The notes under the pieces were generated by a model. It was not told the DNA's origin and did no database searches. It worked only from the letters and a program-made list of their open reading frames with translations. Shown in pieces: positions 52,143 through 60,032 of a stretch of DNA of 60,032 nt. Positions within the stretch are counted from its first letter, which is position 1. Each line of letters begins with the position of its first letter. This stretch comes from Lachnospiraceae bacterium UBA6403 (GTDB lineage: Bacteria; Bacillota; Clostridia; Lachnospirales; Lachnospiraceae). Position numbers and translations under genes: made by a program. The stretch is from NCBI GenBank assembly GCA_002437435.1, contig DJPV01000012.1:17535-77566 (forward strand), given 5' to 3'.

Positions 52143-53786
52143 ATGAAAAAATTAATCAGATTTATCACTTTATGCATAACATGTCTGCTGGTGGCAGGAA
52201 TTTTATATGCGGATAAGATGGCGGTAAATGAAAGACAGGAAACAGATGATGGCTTTACGCGGGCAGACATCAATATATTTTCAAATATAAGAGAGCGGAC
52301 ACAGACTGCAGAAGGGTATGCAGACAAGAAAAGCAAAGAAGTCGATGCCAGGAGCAGTGGACAGGGTAAGAAAAAAGAAACAGAATTTGAGATTACGGTA
52401 CCGGAGCAGGTGAAAGTACTGTTATCGAATGATGGATCTTATGTACAGAATACAGTAAAATTCAGTTGTACCGGGGCTTATACGATAAGTGTGGATGGAA
52501 AACAGTGCATATCATATAAGAAAGATGATGTGATTAATATAGAAACTTTTGTGGAAGAGCATGCTTTCGACTATATCATGGTGAAACCGGCGAAGGCTTC
52601 TGACCGGGTCGTACTTGAAAGCTTTGAAAAATCGGGGGGAACGCCTTCCTATCGGGGAACCATTCGCATACAGAAAAAGGATGGATATATTGTTACAAAT
52701 GAGATTGGTCTGGAAGAATACCTGTATGCGGTTGTATCCAGCGAGATGCCATCGTCCTATGAAAAGGAGGCATTAAAAGCACAGGCAGTCTGCGCCAGAA
52801 GCTATGCGGTTAATCGAATACAGGATCATGCATATGAGAAATATGGAGCTGATCTTGACGATACGACAGCCTGTCAGGTATATAACAATATATTTGAAAC
52901 ACCGGAAACGATAGAAGCAGTACAGGAGACGGCGGGCAAAGTACTTACCAGTGATGGAGAGACGATCCAGGCATATTTCTTTTCTACTTCATGTGGAACA
53001 ACATGTAGAAATGATGATGTGTGGGGCGGTGAAAAATTATCCTATCTGAACGATCAGCTGGAGACTTATGGAGAGACAGAACGAAAGCTTGATGGTGCGC
53101 CTGTTATGCTTGATCAGGGATATTTTCAGATTGCAGATGGAAGATTGTCTACAGAAGAGGTCTTTCGCGATTTTATAGATGGAAAACTCTATGTGAACAG
53201 TATTGAAAAAGAAGAACCAATGTACCGCTGGTCGATAGACTATAGTAAAGAACAGATACAGTCAGCTGTGTCACAGGGGCTTTTACAGGTGGCAGACGGT
53301 AGCCTGACTTTTTATGATAAAGAGGGGAATGAAGCAGACCGTTTGTCTGAATTTGCGGAAAAGGGAACAGATGCCATACTGGGGACAATAAAAAATATAA
53401 AAATAACTGCAAGAGGAAATAGCGGAATCGCACAAAGTATGGTAATATACGGGAAACAGGGTGCGGTAAAGGTGGATGGACAGATGTCGATCCGACAGGT
53501 ATTATATCCATCTAAAGTTGAAATCATAAAGCAGGATGACAGCAGAGTGATGGGATGGCCGTTGCTGCCAAGTGCATATTTCTATATTGAAAAAGATAAT
53601 GAGGGAGTATATCATCTTCACGGTGGCGGCTTTGGCCATGGCGTTGGCATGAGCCAGAATGGTGCAAATGACCTTGCGGGAAATGGTTATAAATATGAGG
53701 AGATTCTGATGCATTATTTTTATGGAACAGATATGAATAAAATAAATGAGACAGGATTAGTAACGAATGAAGAAATACAGAGATAA
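52143..53786 (+). CDS. SpoIID/LytB domain protein
   Basis: A 547-residue exported protein with an N-terminal signal or anchor (residues 4-22, LIRFITLCITCLLVAGILYA). The SpoIID domain (about 195-330) has EEYLYAVVSSEMPSSYEKEALKAQAVCARSYA in pieces, including the Glu of SSEMP that in SpoIID is catalytic for glycan cleavage. The closing block GGGFGHGVGMSQNGANDLA (about 493-511) is intact. SpoIID is a lytic transglycosylase used in spore engulfment; LytB-type relatives act elsewhere, so a sporulation role is not proven. At 547 residues it is longer than SpoIID (about 340), with an extra insert at about 310-440. Confidence 0.88.
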   Translation: MKKLIRFITLCITCLLVAGILYADKMAVNERQETDDGFTRADINIFSNIRERTQTAEGYADKKSKEVDARSSGQGKKKETEFEITVPEQVKVLLSNDGSYVQNTVKFSCTGAYTISVDGKQCISYKKDDVINIETFVEEHAFDYIMVKPAKASDRVVLESFEKSGGTPSYRGTIRIQKKDGYIVTNEIGLEEYLYAVVSSEMPSSYEKEALKAQAVCARSYAVNRIQDHAYEKYGADLDDTTACQVYNNIFETPETIEAVQETAGKVLTSDGETIQAYFFSTSCGTTCRNDDVWGGEKLSYLNDQLETYGETERKLDGAPVMLDQGYFQIADGRLSTEEVFRDFIDGKLYVNSIEKEEPMYRWSIDYSKEQIQSAVSQGLLQVADGSLTFYDKEGNEADRLSEFAEKGTDAILGTIKNIKITARGNSGIAQSMVIYGKQGAVKVDGQMSIRQVLYPSKVEIIKQDDSRVMGWPLLPSAYFYIEKDNEGVYHLHGGGFGHGVGMSQNGANDLAGNGYKYEEILMHYFYGTDMNKINETGLVTNEEIQR

Positions 53787-54690
53787 GATCATTGGCTTAA
53801 TAGACAGAATCCAGGATGTTGCTATTGTCCGGATGATTCAGGGTGCACTGGGAATCAATAAGGATAATCAGTTGTCTGCGTTTGCGGCACAGGCGGCTTT
53901 CTTTTTATTGCTTTCATTTTTCCCATTTGCGATGATGCTTCTGATCGGTATACGATTTCTTCCTGTGACTCAGGCAGAGTTCATGACACTGGTAAAAGAA
54001 GTGATACCGGGTGATATGGCGGATACACTAAGTTATATGATAGATGAGATTTATAGCGCCAAGGTCGGAATAACGATGATCGTATCGGCGATCGTAGCGA
54101 TCTGGTCAGCAGCAAAGGGAACGATGGCGATCGAGCGTGGACTTAACTTTATGGATCGGACAAAGGATACTAAGAATTATATCTTACGAAGACTGATAAA
54201 TGCATTGTACACGTTGATTTTCTGTATCATGCTGATCGCATTGGTTGGCGTTTATGTTCTGGGAAATACGATCATGGAGGATATACTGGCGAAAACAAAC
54301 TGGGTGGATTATTCAGAAAAGATTTTTTTCTACTCGAGACTTTTAACTGCTCCGGTGCTGGTATTTGCGGTTATCCTGCTTATATACTGCCGTTTACCGG
54401 ATAATCATCTGCGTCTTAAAACTGCGATACCGGGCGCTGTATTCACAACCATATGCTGGGTGTTGTTATCAGCAGCGTTTTCTTCGTATCTTACTTATTT
54501 TGGAATCAATACGTATATGTATGGAAATCTTGGAAGCATGGTGATCGCTATGCTATGGTTATATATATGTATGTATATCCTGCTGTTAGGCGCTGAGCTG
54601 AATCTGTTCTTCCGGGATGGTATACGGGATATTCTTATAAAGATCAAAAATTATATTCATAAGAAATATTCAGAAAAGGCTAAAAAATAA
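53767..54690 (+). CDS. YihY/UPF0761 family membrane protein
   Basis: A 307-residue inner-membrane protein with six hydrophobic helices. QLSAFAAQAAFFLLLSFFPFAMM (in parts, about 38-60), AIWSAAKGTMAIERGLNFMD (about 118-137) and LPDNHLRLKTAIPGAVF (about 217-233) are the YihY blocks; the family was once misnamed BrkB or RNase BN. Function is not established. It begins 20 bases inside the spoIID-like gene, so the two are coupled. Confidence 0.9.
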   Translation: MKKYRDKIIGLIDRIQDVAIVRMIQGALGINKDNQLSAFAAQAAFFLLLSFFPFAMMLLIGIRFLPVTQAEFMTLVKEVIPGDMADTLSYMIDEIYSAKVGITMIVSAIVAIWSAAKGTMAIERGLNFMDRTKDTKNYILRRLINALYTLIFCIMLIALVGVYVLGNTIMEDILAKTNWVDYSEKIFFYSRLLTAPVLVFAVILLIYCRLPDNHLRLKTAIPGAVFTTICWVLLSAAFSSYLTYFGINTYMYGNLGSMVIAMLWLYICMYILLLGAELNLFFRDGIRDILIKIKNYIHKKYSEKAKK

Positions 54691-54700
54691 CAAAATAATC

Positions 54701-54729
54701 TTGAAAAATATGATTGAGGGAAATATACT
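54701..54729 (+). promoter_or_regulatory. Promoter of the prepilin-like gene
   Basis: TTGAAA (54701-54706), 17-base spacer, TATACT (54724-54729), followed by a leader of about 40 bases. Confidence 0.65.
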
Positions 54730-54775
54730 AAGCATATAAATGAATGGGGATTTTAGTTGTAGGAGAGGAGAAAAA

Positions 54776-55324
54776 ATGAAAAAAAGATTCTTACGAAATG
54801 AAGGCTTTTCACTGGTTGAACTGATCATTGTAATTGCGATCATGGCGATCCTTGCAGGAGCACTTGCGCCGGCACTTATCAAATATATCAAGAAATCCAG
54901 ATTACAGGTATATCTGGATACTGCATCTGAGCTGCAAAAGGCAGTTGTAAATATGGCAATCGAAGCAAATGAAGCAGGATATGCCGTTTGTGCCGTTACA
55001 TATTCTGGTTCGACGGATGACGGTTCCGGTACAGGAACGATCATTTGTAAGGATAGTAATGGTAATTTCGTAGATATGCCTGCGGCAGATAAAGCCAAGT
55101 ATTTTAAACAGATGTTTACTTCACTTGGAATGGGAAGCATCACTCTTTATAATCAGGGAATTCCGCTTCAGATTGCACTGTCAGAAAACGGTGGTGTCGT
55201 TGCATCCGATTCGGATACAGGTGTACAGTCGGTTATCATGTTGTCAGACGACAAAGGAAATCTGAGAGCAAAGCTTGCATTTTCTGCAACGAACAATGAA
55301 TGGGTCATTGAAGAAAGTTATTGA
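54776..55324 (+). CDS. Type IV prepilin-like protein
   Basis: A 182-residue protein. ATG 54776 is chosen because AGGAGAGGAG lies just upstream; the longer frame would bury it. It opens with a basic leader MKKRFLRNEG, the prepilin peptidase site G/FSLVE (Gly10, Phe11, with Glu at mature +5) and the hydrophobic helix SLVELIIVIAIMAILAGAL. The C-terminal globular part has one Cys pair (C in AVCAV and IICKD) and ends NEWVIEESY. Such pilins or pseudopilins build type IV pili, competence or secretion filaments. No peptidase, ATPase or other pilin gene is in the window, so it is an orphan here. Confidence 0.85.
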   Translation: MKKRFLRNEGFSLVELIIVIAIMAILAGALAPALIKYIKKSRLQVYLDTASELQKAVVNMAIEANEAGYAVCAVTYSGSTDDGSGTGTIICKDSNGNFVDMPAADKAKYFKQMFTSLGMGSITLYNQGIPLQIALSENGGVVASDSDTGVQSVIMLSDDKGNLRAKLAFSATNNEWVIEESY

Positions 55325-55348
55325 CACATATTTAAAATGTGCTATATT
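55321..55348 (+). promoter_or_regulatory. Promoter of the pheST T-box leader
   Basis: TTGACA (55321-55326), overlapping the prepilin stop codon, a 16-base spacer and TATATT (55343-55348). Start expected near 55355. Confidence 0.7.
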
Positions 55349-55354
55349 TAAGTA

Positions 55355-55655
55355 TAGTTTTAACCATCCTGACTATAAGCGGATGGAAGAGAAGACGTTG
55401 ACGATGCAAAAGATGGGATATGTCTGACAGAGAGATCGGGTCATCGGCTGGAAGCCTGATCGAGCACCATATTTCATTTAATTTCACATCTGAGTTTTAT
55501 TTCTGAGGGTTCTTTAAAAGGAAGCGTAGGAGATAACGGGTTATGACCGTTATAACATAGAATGAGTGCTGACAGCTCCGAAGAATATCGGGTGTCAGAA
55601 TCAGGGTGGTATCGCGGTTGCTCCGTCCCTTTGTGGACTGGGGCTTTTTTATTTT
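55355..55655 (+). promoter_or_regulatory. T-box riboswitch, phenylalanine-type
   Basis: A tRNA-sensing leader ahead of pheST. Stem I contains AGAGAGATCGGGTC and the distal loop GGCTGGAAGCC (about 55429-55456). The likely specifier TTC (Phe) is at 55473-55475, with another at 55483-55485. The T-box sequence AGGGTGGTATCGCGG (55603-55617) binds the tRNA acceptor end. The terminator GCTCCGTCC/GGACTGGGGC with a T-run follows (55619-55652). Uncharged tRNA-Phe should favour antitermination. Confidence 0.92.
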
Positions 55656-55685
55656 TAATCTATTTTAATTTAAGGAGAATGAAAG

Positions 55686-56705
55686 ATGAAAGACAGATTA
55701 GAGGCAATCAAAGCAGCAGCACTTGCCAAGATCAATGAAGCAGATGTACTGACATCCTTAAATGATGTAAAAGTATCTGTACTCGGAAAGAAAGGTGAAC
55801 TGACCCAGGTATTAAAGGGTATGAAAGATGTAGCACCTGAAGATCGTCCAAAGGTCGGACAGATGGTAAATGAGGCAAGACAGGTAATTGAGTCAGCCTT
55901 AGAGGAGAAATCAAAGAAGATCAATCAGGCACTTCGTGCAGAGAAGATGAAGCGTGAAACGATCGACGTTACCCTTCCGGGAATTAAGAAGATCGATGGG
56001 CACAGACATCCGAATCAGATCGCTCTCGAAGATCTGGAACGTGTATTCATCGGTATGGGTTATGAGATCGTAGAAGGACCTGAAGTTGAATATGATAAAT
56101 ATAATTTCGAATTATTAAATATTCCTGCAAATCATCCTGCAAAGGACGAACAGGATACTTTCTATATTACAAAGGATATCCTGCTCCGTACACAGACTTC
56201 TCCTGTACAGGCAAGAATCATGGAAAAGGGCAAGCTTCCGATCCGTATTCTTTCACCGGGACGGGTATTCAGAGCAGATGAAGTAGATGCAACACATTCA
56301 CCTTCCTTCCATCAGGTAGAAGGTCTGGTTATTGATAAGAATATTACGATGGCTGACTTAAAGGGAACTTTACAGCAGTGGGCAAAGGAATTCTTCGGGG
56401 AGAATACAAAGGTTAAGTTCCGTCCACATCATTTCCCATTCACAGAGCCATCAGCAGAGATGGATGTCACCTGTTTCAAATGTGGCGGCAAGGGCTGTCG
56501 TGTATGCAAGGGCAGCGGCTGGATCGAGATCCTTGGCTGTGGTATGGTTCATCCAAAGGTGCTTCATGACTGTGGCATTGATCCGGAAGTATATTCAGGA
56601 TTTGCATTTGGTATCGGTCTGGAGCGTATAGCACTGTTAAAATATGAAATCGATGATATGCGTCTTCTTTACGAAAACGATGTGCGTTTCTTACAGCAGT
56701 TCTAA
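55686..56705 (+). CDS. pheS: Phenylalanyl-tRNA synthetase alpha subunit
   Basis: A 339-residue class II synthetase subunit that charges tRNA-Phe with PheT. AAGGAG precedes ATG 55686. The N-terminal coiled coil (residues 1-85) binds tRNA. Catalytic blocks include YEIVEGPEVEYDKYNFE, ANHPAKDEQDTFYI, RTQTSPVQARIM, GRVFRADEVDATHSPSFHQ (motif 2) and FGIGLERIALLKY (motif 3). A CFKCGGKGCRVC cluster (about 263-274) has four Cys, suggesting a small metal knuckle. It lies directly behind a Phe T-box and 24 bases ahead of pheT. Confidence 0.97.
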   Translation: MKDRLEAIKAAALAKINEADVLTSLNDVKVSVLGKKGELTQVLKGMKDVAPEDRPKVGQMVNEARQVIESALEEKSKKINQALRAEKMKRETIDVTLPGIKKIDGHRHPNQIALEDLERVFIGMGYEIVEGPEVEYDKYNFELLNIPANHPAKDEQDTFYITKDILLRTQTSPVQARIMEKGKLPIRILSPGRVFRADEVDATHSPSFHQVEGLVIDKNITMADLKGTLQQWAKEFFGENTKVKFRPHHFPFTEPSAEMDVTCFKCGGKGCRVCKGSGWIEILGCGMVHPKVLHDCGIDPEVYSGFAFGIGLERIALLKYEIDDMRLLYENDVRFLQQF

Positions 56706-56729
56706 AAAACAGGAAAAGGAGATAGAAAA

Positions 56730-59159
56730 ATGAATACACCACTTTCATGGATAAAAGTATATGTGCCTGATCTTGACGTAGAGGCACAGGAATTTGTTGA
56801 TGCAATGACACTTTCCGGTTCACATGTAGAAGGTTTTGAGAAAAAGGACAAGAATCTTGAAAAGATCGTAGTTGGTAAGATCGTTAAGATAGAAAAGCAT
56901 CCGGATGCTGACAAGCTGGTTGTATGTCAGGTTGATATCGGAGCAGGTGAGCTGCTTCAGATCGTAACCGGAGCACCAAATGTAAAAGAAGGAGATCTGG
57001 TACCTACCGTGCTTGACGGTGGTAAAGTAGCAGGAGGACATGACGGCGGAGAACTTCCTGCTGATGGAATCAAGATCAAGAAAGGCAAACTTCGTGGTGT
57101 ACCATCTTATGGTATGATGTGTGCGATCGAGGAGCTTGGTTCATCCAGAGATCTGTATCCGGAAGCACCGGAAAATGGTGTCTATGTATTCCCTGCGGAA
57201 GCGGATGTAAAGCCGGGTGATGATGCAGTAAAGGCACTGGGCCTTGATGATGTCGTTGTAGAATATGAGATCACATCAAACCGTGTAGACTGCTTCTCCA
57301 TGATCGGTATGGCAAGAGAGGCTGCTGTTACATTTGACAAGCCATTCTACCCACCGGTGATCAGGAAAACAGGAAATGATGAAGATGTAAATAATTATAT
57401 ATCTGTAGAAGTACAGGACACAGATCTGTGTAAGCGTTACTGCGCAAGAGTTGTAAAGAACTTAAAGATCGGTCCATCACCAAAATGGATGAGAGAGAGG
57501 CTTGCTTCACAGGGAATCCGTTCGATCAACAATCTGGTTGATATCACAAACTATGTAATGGAAGAATATGGACAGCCAATGCACGCATATGATCTGTCTA
57601 CGATCGCAGGAAATAAGATCGTTGTAAGACGTGCAAAGGATGGCGATACATTTGTAACACTCGATGGTCAGGAGAGAAAGCTGGATAAGGATGTTCTGAT
57701 GATCTGTGATGGAGAGAAAGAAGTCGGTATCGCAGGGATCATGGGTGGTGAGAACTCTATGGTAACAGATGATATCCAGACCTTATTATTTGAAGCAGCC
57801 TGCTTCGATGGAACCAATATCCGTTTGTCATCCAGAAGACTCGGACTTGCGACAGATGCCGCATTCAAGTTTACAAAGGGACTTGATCCAAATCTTGCAG
57901 AAGAAGCAATTAACCGCGCATGCCAGCTGATCGAAGAAATGGGTGCAGGTGAAGTTGTTGGCGGTATGGTTGATGTATATCCGGATCCTGTACTTCCGAA
58001 GGTGCTTCCATTTGAGCCTGAAAAGATCAACAAACTTCTTGGTACAGATATTGATGAAAAGACCATGCTTGATATATTTGGCAAGCTGGAATTAACATAT
58101 GATGAAGCAGCAAAGACACTTACTGTTCCAACCTTCCGTCAGGACTTAAACTGCATGGCAGATCTGGCAGAAGAGGTTGCCCGTTTCTATGGATATGACA
58201 AGATTCCGATGTCACTTCCAAAGGGTGAAGCAACCGTAGGTAAGAAGCCATACAGCCACAGAATCTATGATATTGCAAGAAACATTCTGGAAGGAAACGG
58301 ATTCTCCGGTGGTATGTGCTATTCATTTGAAAGCCCGAAGGTATTTGACAAATTACTGCTTCCTGCTGATTCCATCTACAGAAAGGCGATTACGATCGCA
58401 AATCCACTGGGTGAAGATTTCAGTATCATGAGAACCATATCCTTAAATGGTATGCTGACTTCTCTTGCAACGAACTTCAACCGTAAGAATAAGGTTGCCC
58501 GTCTGTACGAGTTCGGAAATGTATATCTTCCAAAGCAGCTCCCACTGACAGAACTTCCGGAAGAACGCATGAAGCTTACGATCGGTATGTATGGCGAAGG
58601 CGATTTCTTCAACTTAAAGGGTGTGATCGAAGAGTTGTTCGATAACCTTGGTATGAAGAATATCTGCACCTATGTTCCTACAACAGAGCATCCGTTCTTA
58701 CATCCGGGTCGTCAGGCAAATATCGTAAAAGACGATACAGTCATTGGTTATCTCGGACAGCTTCATCCGGATGCATGTGATAACTATAACTTAAAGGGTG
58801 AGGTTTATGTAGCAGTTCTCGATATGCCAAATGTCGTAGCACTGTCATCCTTCGATATCAAATATGAAGGTATCGCAAAGTTCCCTGGAAGCACCAGAGA
58901 TTTAAGTATGGTTATGGACAAGAGTATCTTCGTTGGTCAGGTAGAAGAACTGATCAAAAAGTGCGGCGGCAAGCTGCTTGAAAGCTATAAGCTCTTTGAT
59001 GTATATGAAGGCGAGCAGATCGCAGCAGGTAAGAAGTCTGTTGCTTACACGATGACATTCCGTGCGAAAGACAGAACCTTAGAGACCGGTGAAGTTGATA
59101 AGATCATTGAAAAGCTTGTAAAAGAATTAGGAAAGCTGGGCATCGAACTCAGAGCTTAA
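56730..59159 (+). CDS. pheT: Phenylalanyl-tRNA synthetase beta subunit
   Basis: An 809-residue partner of PheS. The tRNA-binding OB domain (about 40-150) reads GKIVKIEKHPDADKLVVCQV. The B3/B4 editing region (about 210-390) includes EYEITSNRVDCFSMIGMARE and NLVDITNYVMEEYGQPMHAYD. B5 (about 410-480), the catalytic-like domain with EEVARFYGYDKIP, and the C-terminal anticodon-binding FDX-ACB domain (about 715-809, FPGSTRDLSMVMD) complete the usual order. Length is normal. Confidence 0.97.
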   Translation: MNTPLSWIKVYVPDLDVEAQEFVDAMTLSGSHVEGFEKKDKNLEKIVVGKIVKIEKHPDADKLVVCQVDIGAGELLQIVTGAPNVKEGDLVPTVLDGGKVAGGHDGGELPADGIKIKKGKLRGVPSYGMMCAIEELGSSRDLYPEAPENGVYVFPAEADVKPGDDAVKALGLDDVVVEYEITSNRVDCFSMIGMAREAAVTFDKPFYPPVIRKTGNDEDVNNYISVEVQDTDLCKRYCARVVKNLKIGPSPKWMRERLASQGIRSINNLVDITNYVMEEYGQPMHAYDLSTIAGNKIVVRRAKDGDTFVTLDGQERKLDKDVLMICDGEKEVGIAGIMGGENSMVTDDIQTLLFEAACFDGTNIRLSSRRLGLATDAAFKFTKGLDPNLAEEAINRACQLIEEMGAGEVVGGMVDVYPDPVLPKVLPFEPEKINKLLGTDIDEKTMLDIFGKLELTYDEAAKTLTVPTFRQDLNCMADLAEEVARFYGYDKIPMSLPKGEATVGKKPYSHRIYDIARNILEGNGFSGGMCYSFESPKVFDKLLLPADSIYRKAITIANPLGEDFSIMRTISLNGMLTSLATNFNRKNKVARLYEFGNVYLPKQLPLTELPEERMKLTIGMYGEGDFFNLKGVIEELFDNLGMKNICTYVPTTEHPFLHPGRQANIVKDDTVIGYLGQLHPDACDNYNLKGEVYVAVLDMPNVVALSSFDIKYEGIAKFPGSTRDLSMVMDKSIFVGQVEELIKKCGGKLLESYKLFDVYEGEQIAAGKKSVAYTMTFRAKDRTLETGEVDKIIEKLVKELGKLGIELRA

Positions 59160-59190
59160 TTTACAGGTTTAGATAATTCTGGTATTATGT

Positions 59191-59245
59191 AAAGCCTTTG
59201 TCTGTTATAGATAGATATGAATTTATAGCAGGCAGAGGTTTTTTA
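59191..59245 (+). terminator. Terminator of pheST
   Basis: AAGCCTTTGTCTGTTATA pairs, with small mismatches, with TTATAGCAGGCAGAGGTTTTTT across a loop of about 12 bases. Confidence 0.8.
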
Positions 59246-59351
59246 TAGTTAAACTTGTTTTCCTTTATGATATCCGTTACAATCAAACATGGAGAGATGG
59301 CGGCAATATACTAAGCATGTTATTCTGTTCTGTCAGGAAAGGAGATGGAAC

Positions 59352-60032
59352 ATGGATAATGAATTAGTATATTCCGCTGATGCGACATATCAGAAAGCAC
59401 AGTATGATGCCTGTGCCAAGCGGCTGCTTGGACAGAAGATCATACTGGCGCATATACTGATACGGGTAGTAGACGAATTTAAAGGCATGGATGCAGAGAC
59501 GGTTGCTTCGCTGATCGAAGATGAACCGTATATCAGTCAGGTTCCGGTTGCCCCCGGACTAACGAACAAAGAAATGGTAGATGCCAGAACCGGTGAACGG
59601 ATTGTCGGGCTTAATACAGAAAGTTCCGAGATCGATGAGGGAAAGGTGTATTTTGACATCATTTTCTATGTACGGATGAGGAATGGACTGGCGAAAATGA
59701 TCATCAATCTGGAAGCACAGAAGGATGAACCGACAAAGTATCACATCTTAAATCGGGCAATCTTTTACGCTGCAAGGCTGGTATCTTCTCAGAAAGAGCG
59801 GGAATTTACAGGCTCTGATTACAACGAGATCAAACAGGTGTATTCCATCTGGATCTGTATGAATATGAAAGAGAATAGCCTGAGTCATATTCATATGGTA
59901 AAAGATGATCTGCTTGGTGATCAGGACTGGAAAGGCAATCTGGATATTTTAAATATCGTGATGATCGGGCTGGCAAAGGAGATTCCGCCAAAGGAAGAAA
60001 GATATGAATTGCATCGATTGCTGGGAGCGTTA
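59352..60032 (+). CDS. PD-(D/E)XK nuclease family transposase, N-terminal part
   Basis: 227 codons are in the window; the frame is open at the right edge. ATG 59352 follows AAAGGAG. The protein starts MDNELVYSADATYQKAQYDA. The nuclease core is visible at about residues 95-128: KVYFDIIFYVRM (Asp) and KMIINLEAQKDEP, the E-x-Q/K variant of the PD-(D/E)XK active site. This matches the Rpn/PD-(D/E)XK transposase-like proteins abundant in Lachnospiraceae genomes. Such proteins cut DNA and promote recombination, though mobility of this copy is unproven; no terminal inverted repeats were seen at its left side. Confidence 0.82.
   Translation, partial: MDNELVYSADATYQKAQYDACAKRLLGQKIILAHILIRVVDEFKGMDAETVASLIEDEPYISQVPVAPGLTNKEMVDARTGERIVGLNTESSEIDEGKVYFDIIFYVRMRNGLAKMIINLEAQKDEPTKYHILNRAIFYAARLVSSQKEREFTGSDYNEIKQVYSIWICMNMKENSLSHIHMVKDDLLGDQDWKGNLDILNIVMIGLAKEIPPKEERYELHRLLGAL

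Noticed and set aside
59306..59319. Shared 14-base string AATATACTAAGCAT at 54723 and 59306 as a common regulatory site
   Set aside because: At 54723 it contains the -10 element of a good promoter, but at 59306 no matching -35 is found. Two occurrences of a short AT-rich string are weak evidence.

Overview
The window reads as chromosomal DNA from a low-GC, anaerobic member of the Firmicutes, most likely a gut Lachnospiraceae (Clostridia). The evidence is the dgt-dnaG-rpoD-trmK gene order, a diphosphate-type phosphofructokinase, a phenylalanine T-box ahead of pheST, strong AGGAGG ribosome binding sites, frequent TTG/GTG starts, a TnpV fragment and a PD-(D/E)XK transposase of the kind common in that family. 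The genus cannot be fixed from sequence reading alone. No tRNA, 16S/23S rRNA, CRISPR array, prophage or plasmid origin was seen.

Layout. 1-2.9 kb is a decaying accessory patch: the start of a flavodoxin gene, an orphan TnpV, a small zinc-ribbon protein, a badly deleted GH42 beta-galactosidase and a nearly full-length but frameshifted GH53 endo-galactanase. 2.9-10 kb carries a DUF1836 protein, a CNNM/CorC-type membrane protein, a Cys-rich small protein, an ABC-F ATPase, a CPBP protease and an unrecognised repeat-bearing membrane protein. 10-14.8 kb is a carbohydrate ABC importer (lipoprotein, two permeases) with a YesL protein. 14.8-20.7 kb is the macromolecular-synthesis cluster (dgt, dnaG, rpoD, trmK, nucleoside kinase), followed by rnpB on the minus strand. 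21.5-27.9 kb has a C39-like protein, an RsuA-type pseudouridine synthase, an SH3/SleB-type wall hydrolase and a YfhO membrane protein. 27.9-33.2 kb is a LuxR-type two-component pair next to a three-gene ABC exporter. argG (minus, with ArgR boxes) then diverges from an rmlABDC rhamnose operon that runs into an LCP transferase and a GH3 hydrolase. gltBD, a PPi-type pfk, a DUF2156 protein, a 6S-like RNA, spoIID-like and yihY-like genes, an orphan prepilin, T-box-pheST and a transposase fragment complete the window.

The most interesting signal is non-coding. Four intergenic elements (8466-8810, 20874-21024, 22336-22545, 33280-33573) form two families. Each has a conserved core enclosed by long complementary arms whose sequence is specific to its locus. 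All four lie in gaps between convergent transcription units. The two class B copies differ by paired compensatory changes in several helices. Both classes share a hairpin module with a conserved internal loop that can form tandem G-A pairs. This looks like a structured RNA, or a palindrome-targeting repeat, that I do not recognise.
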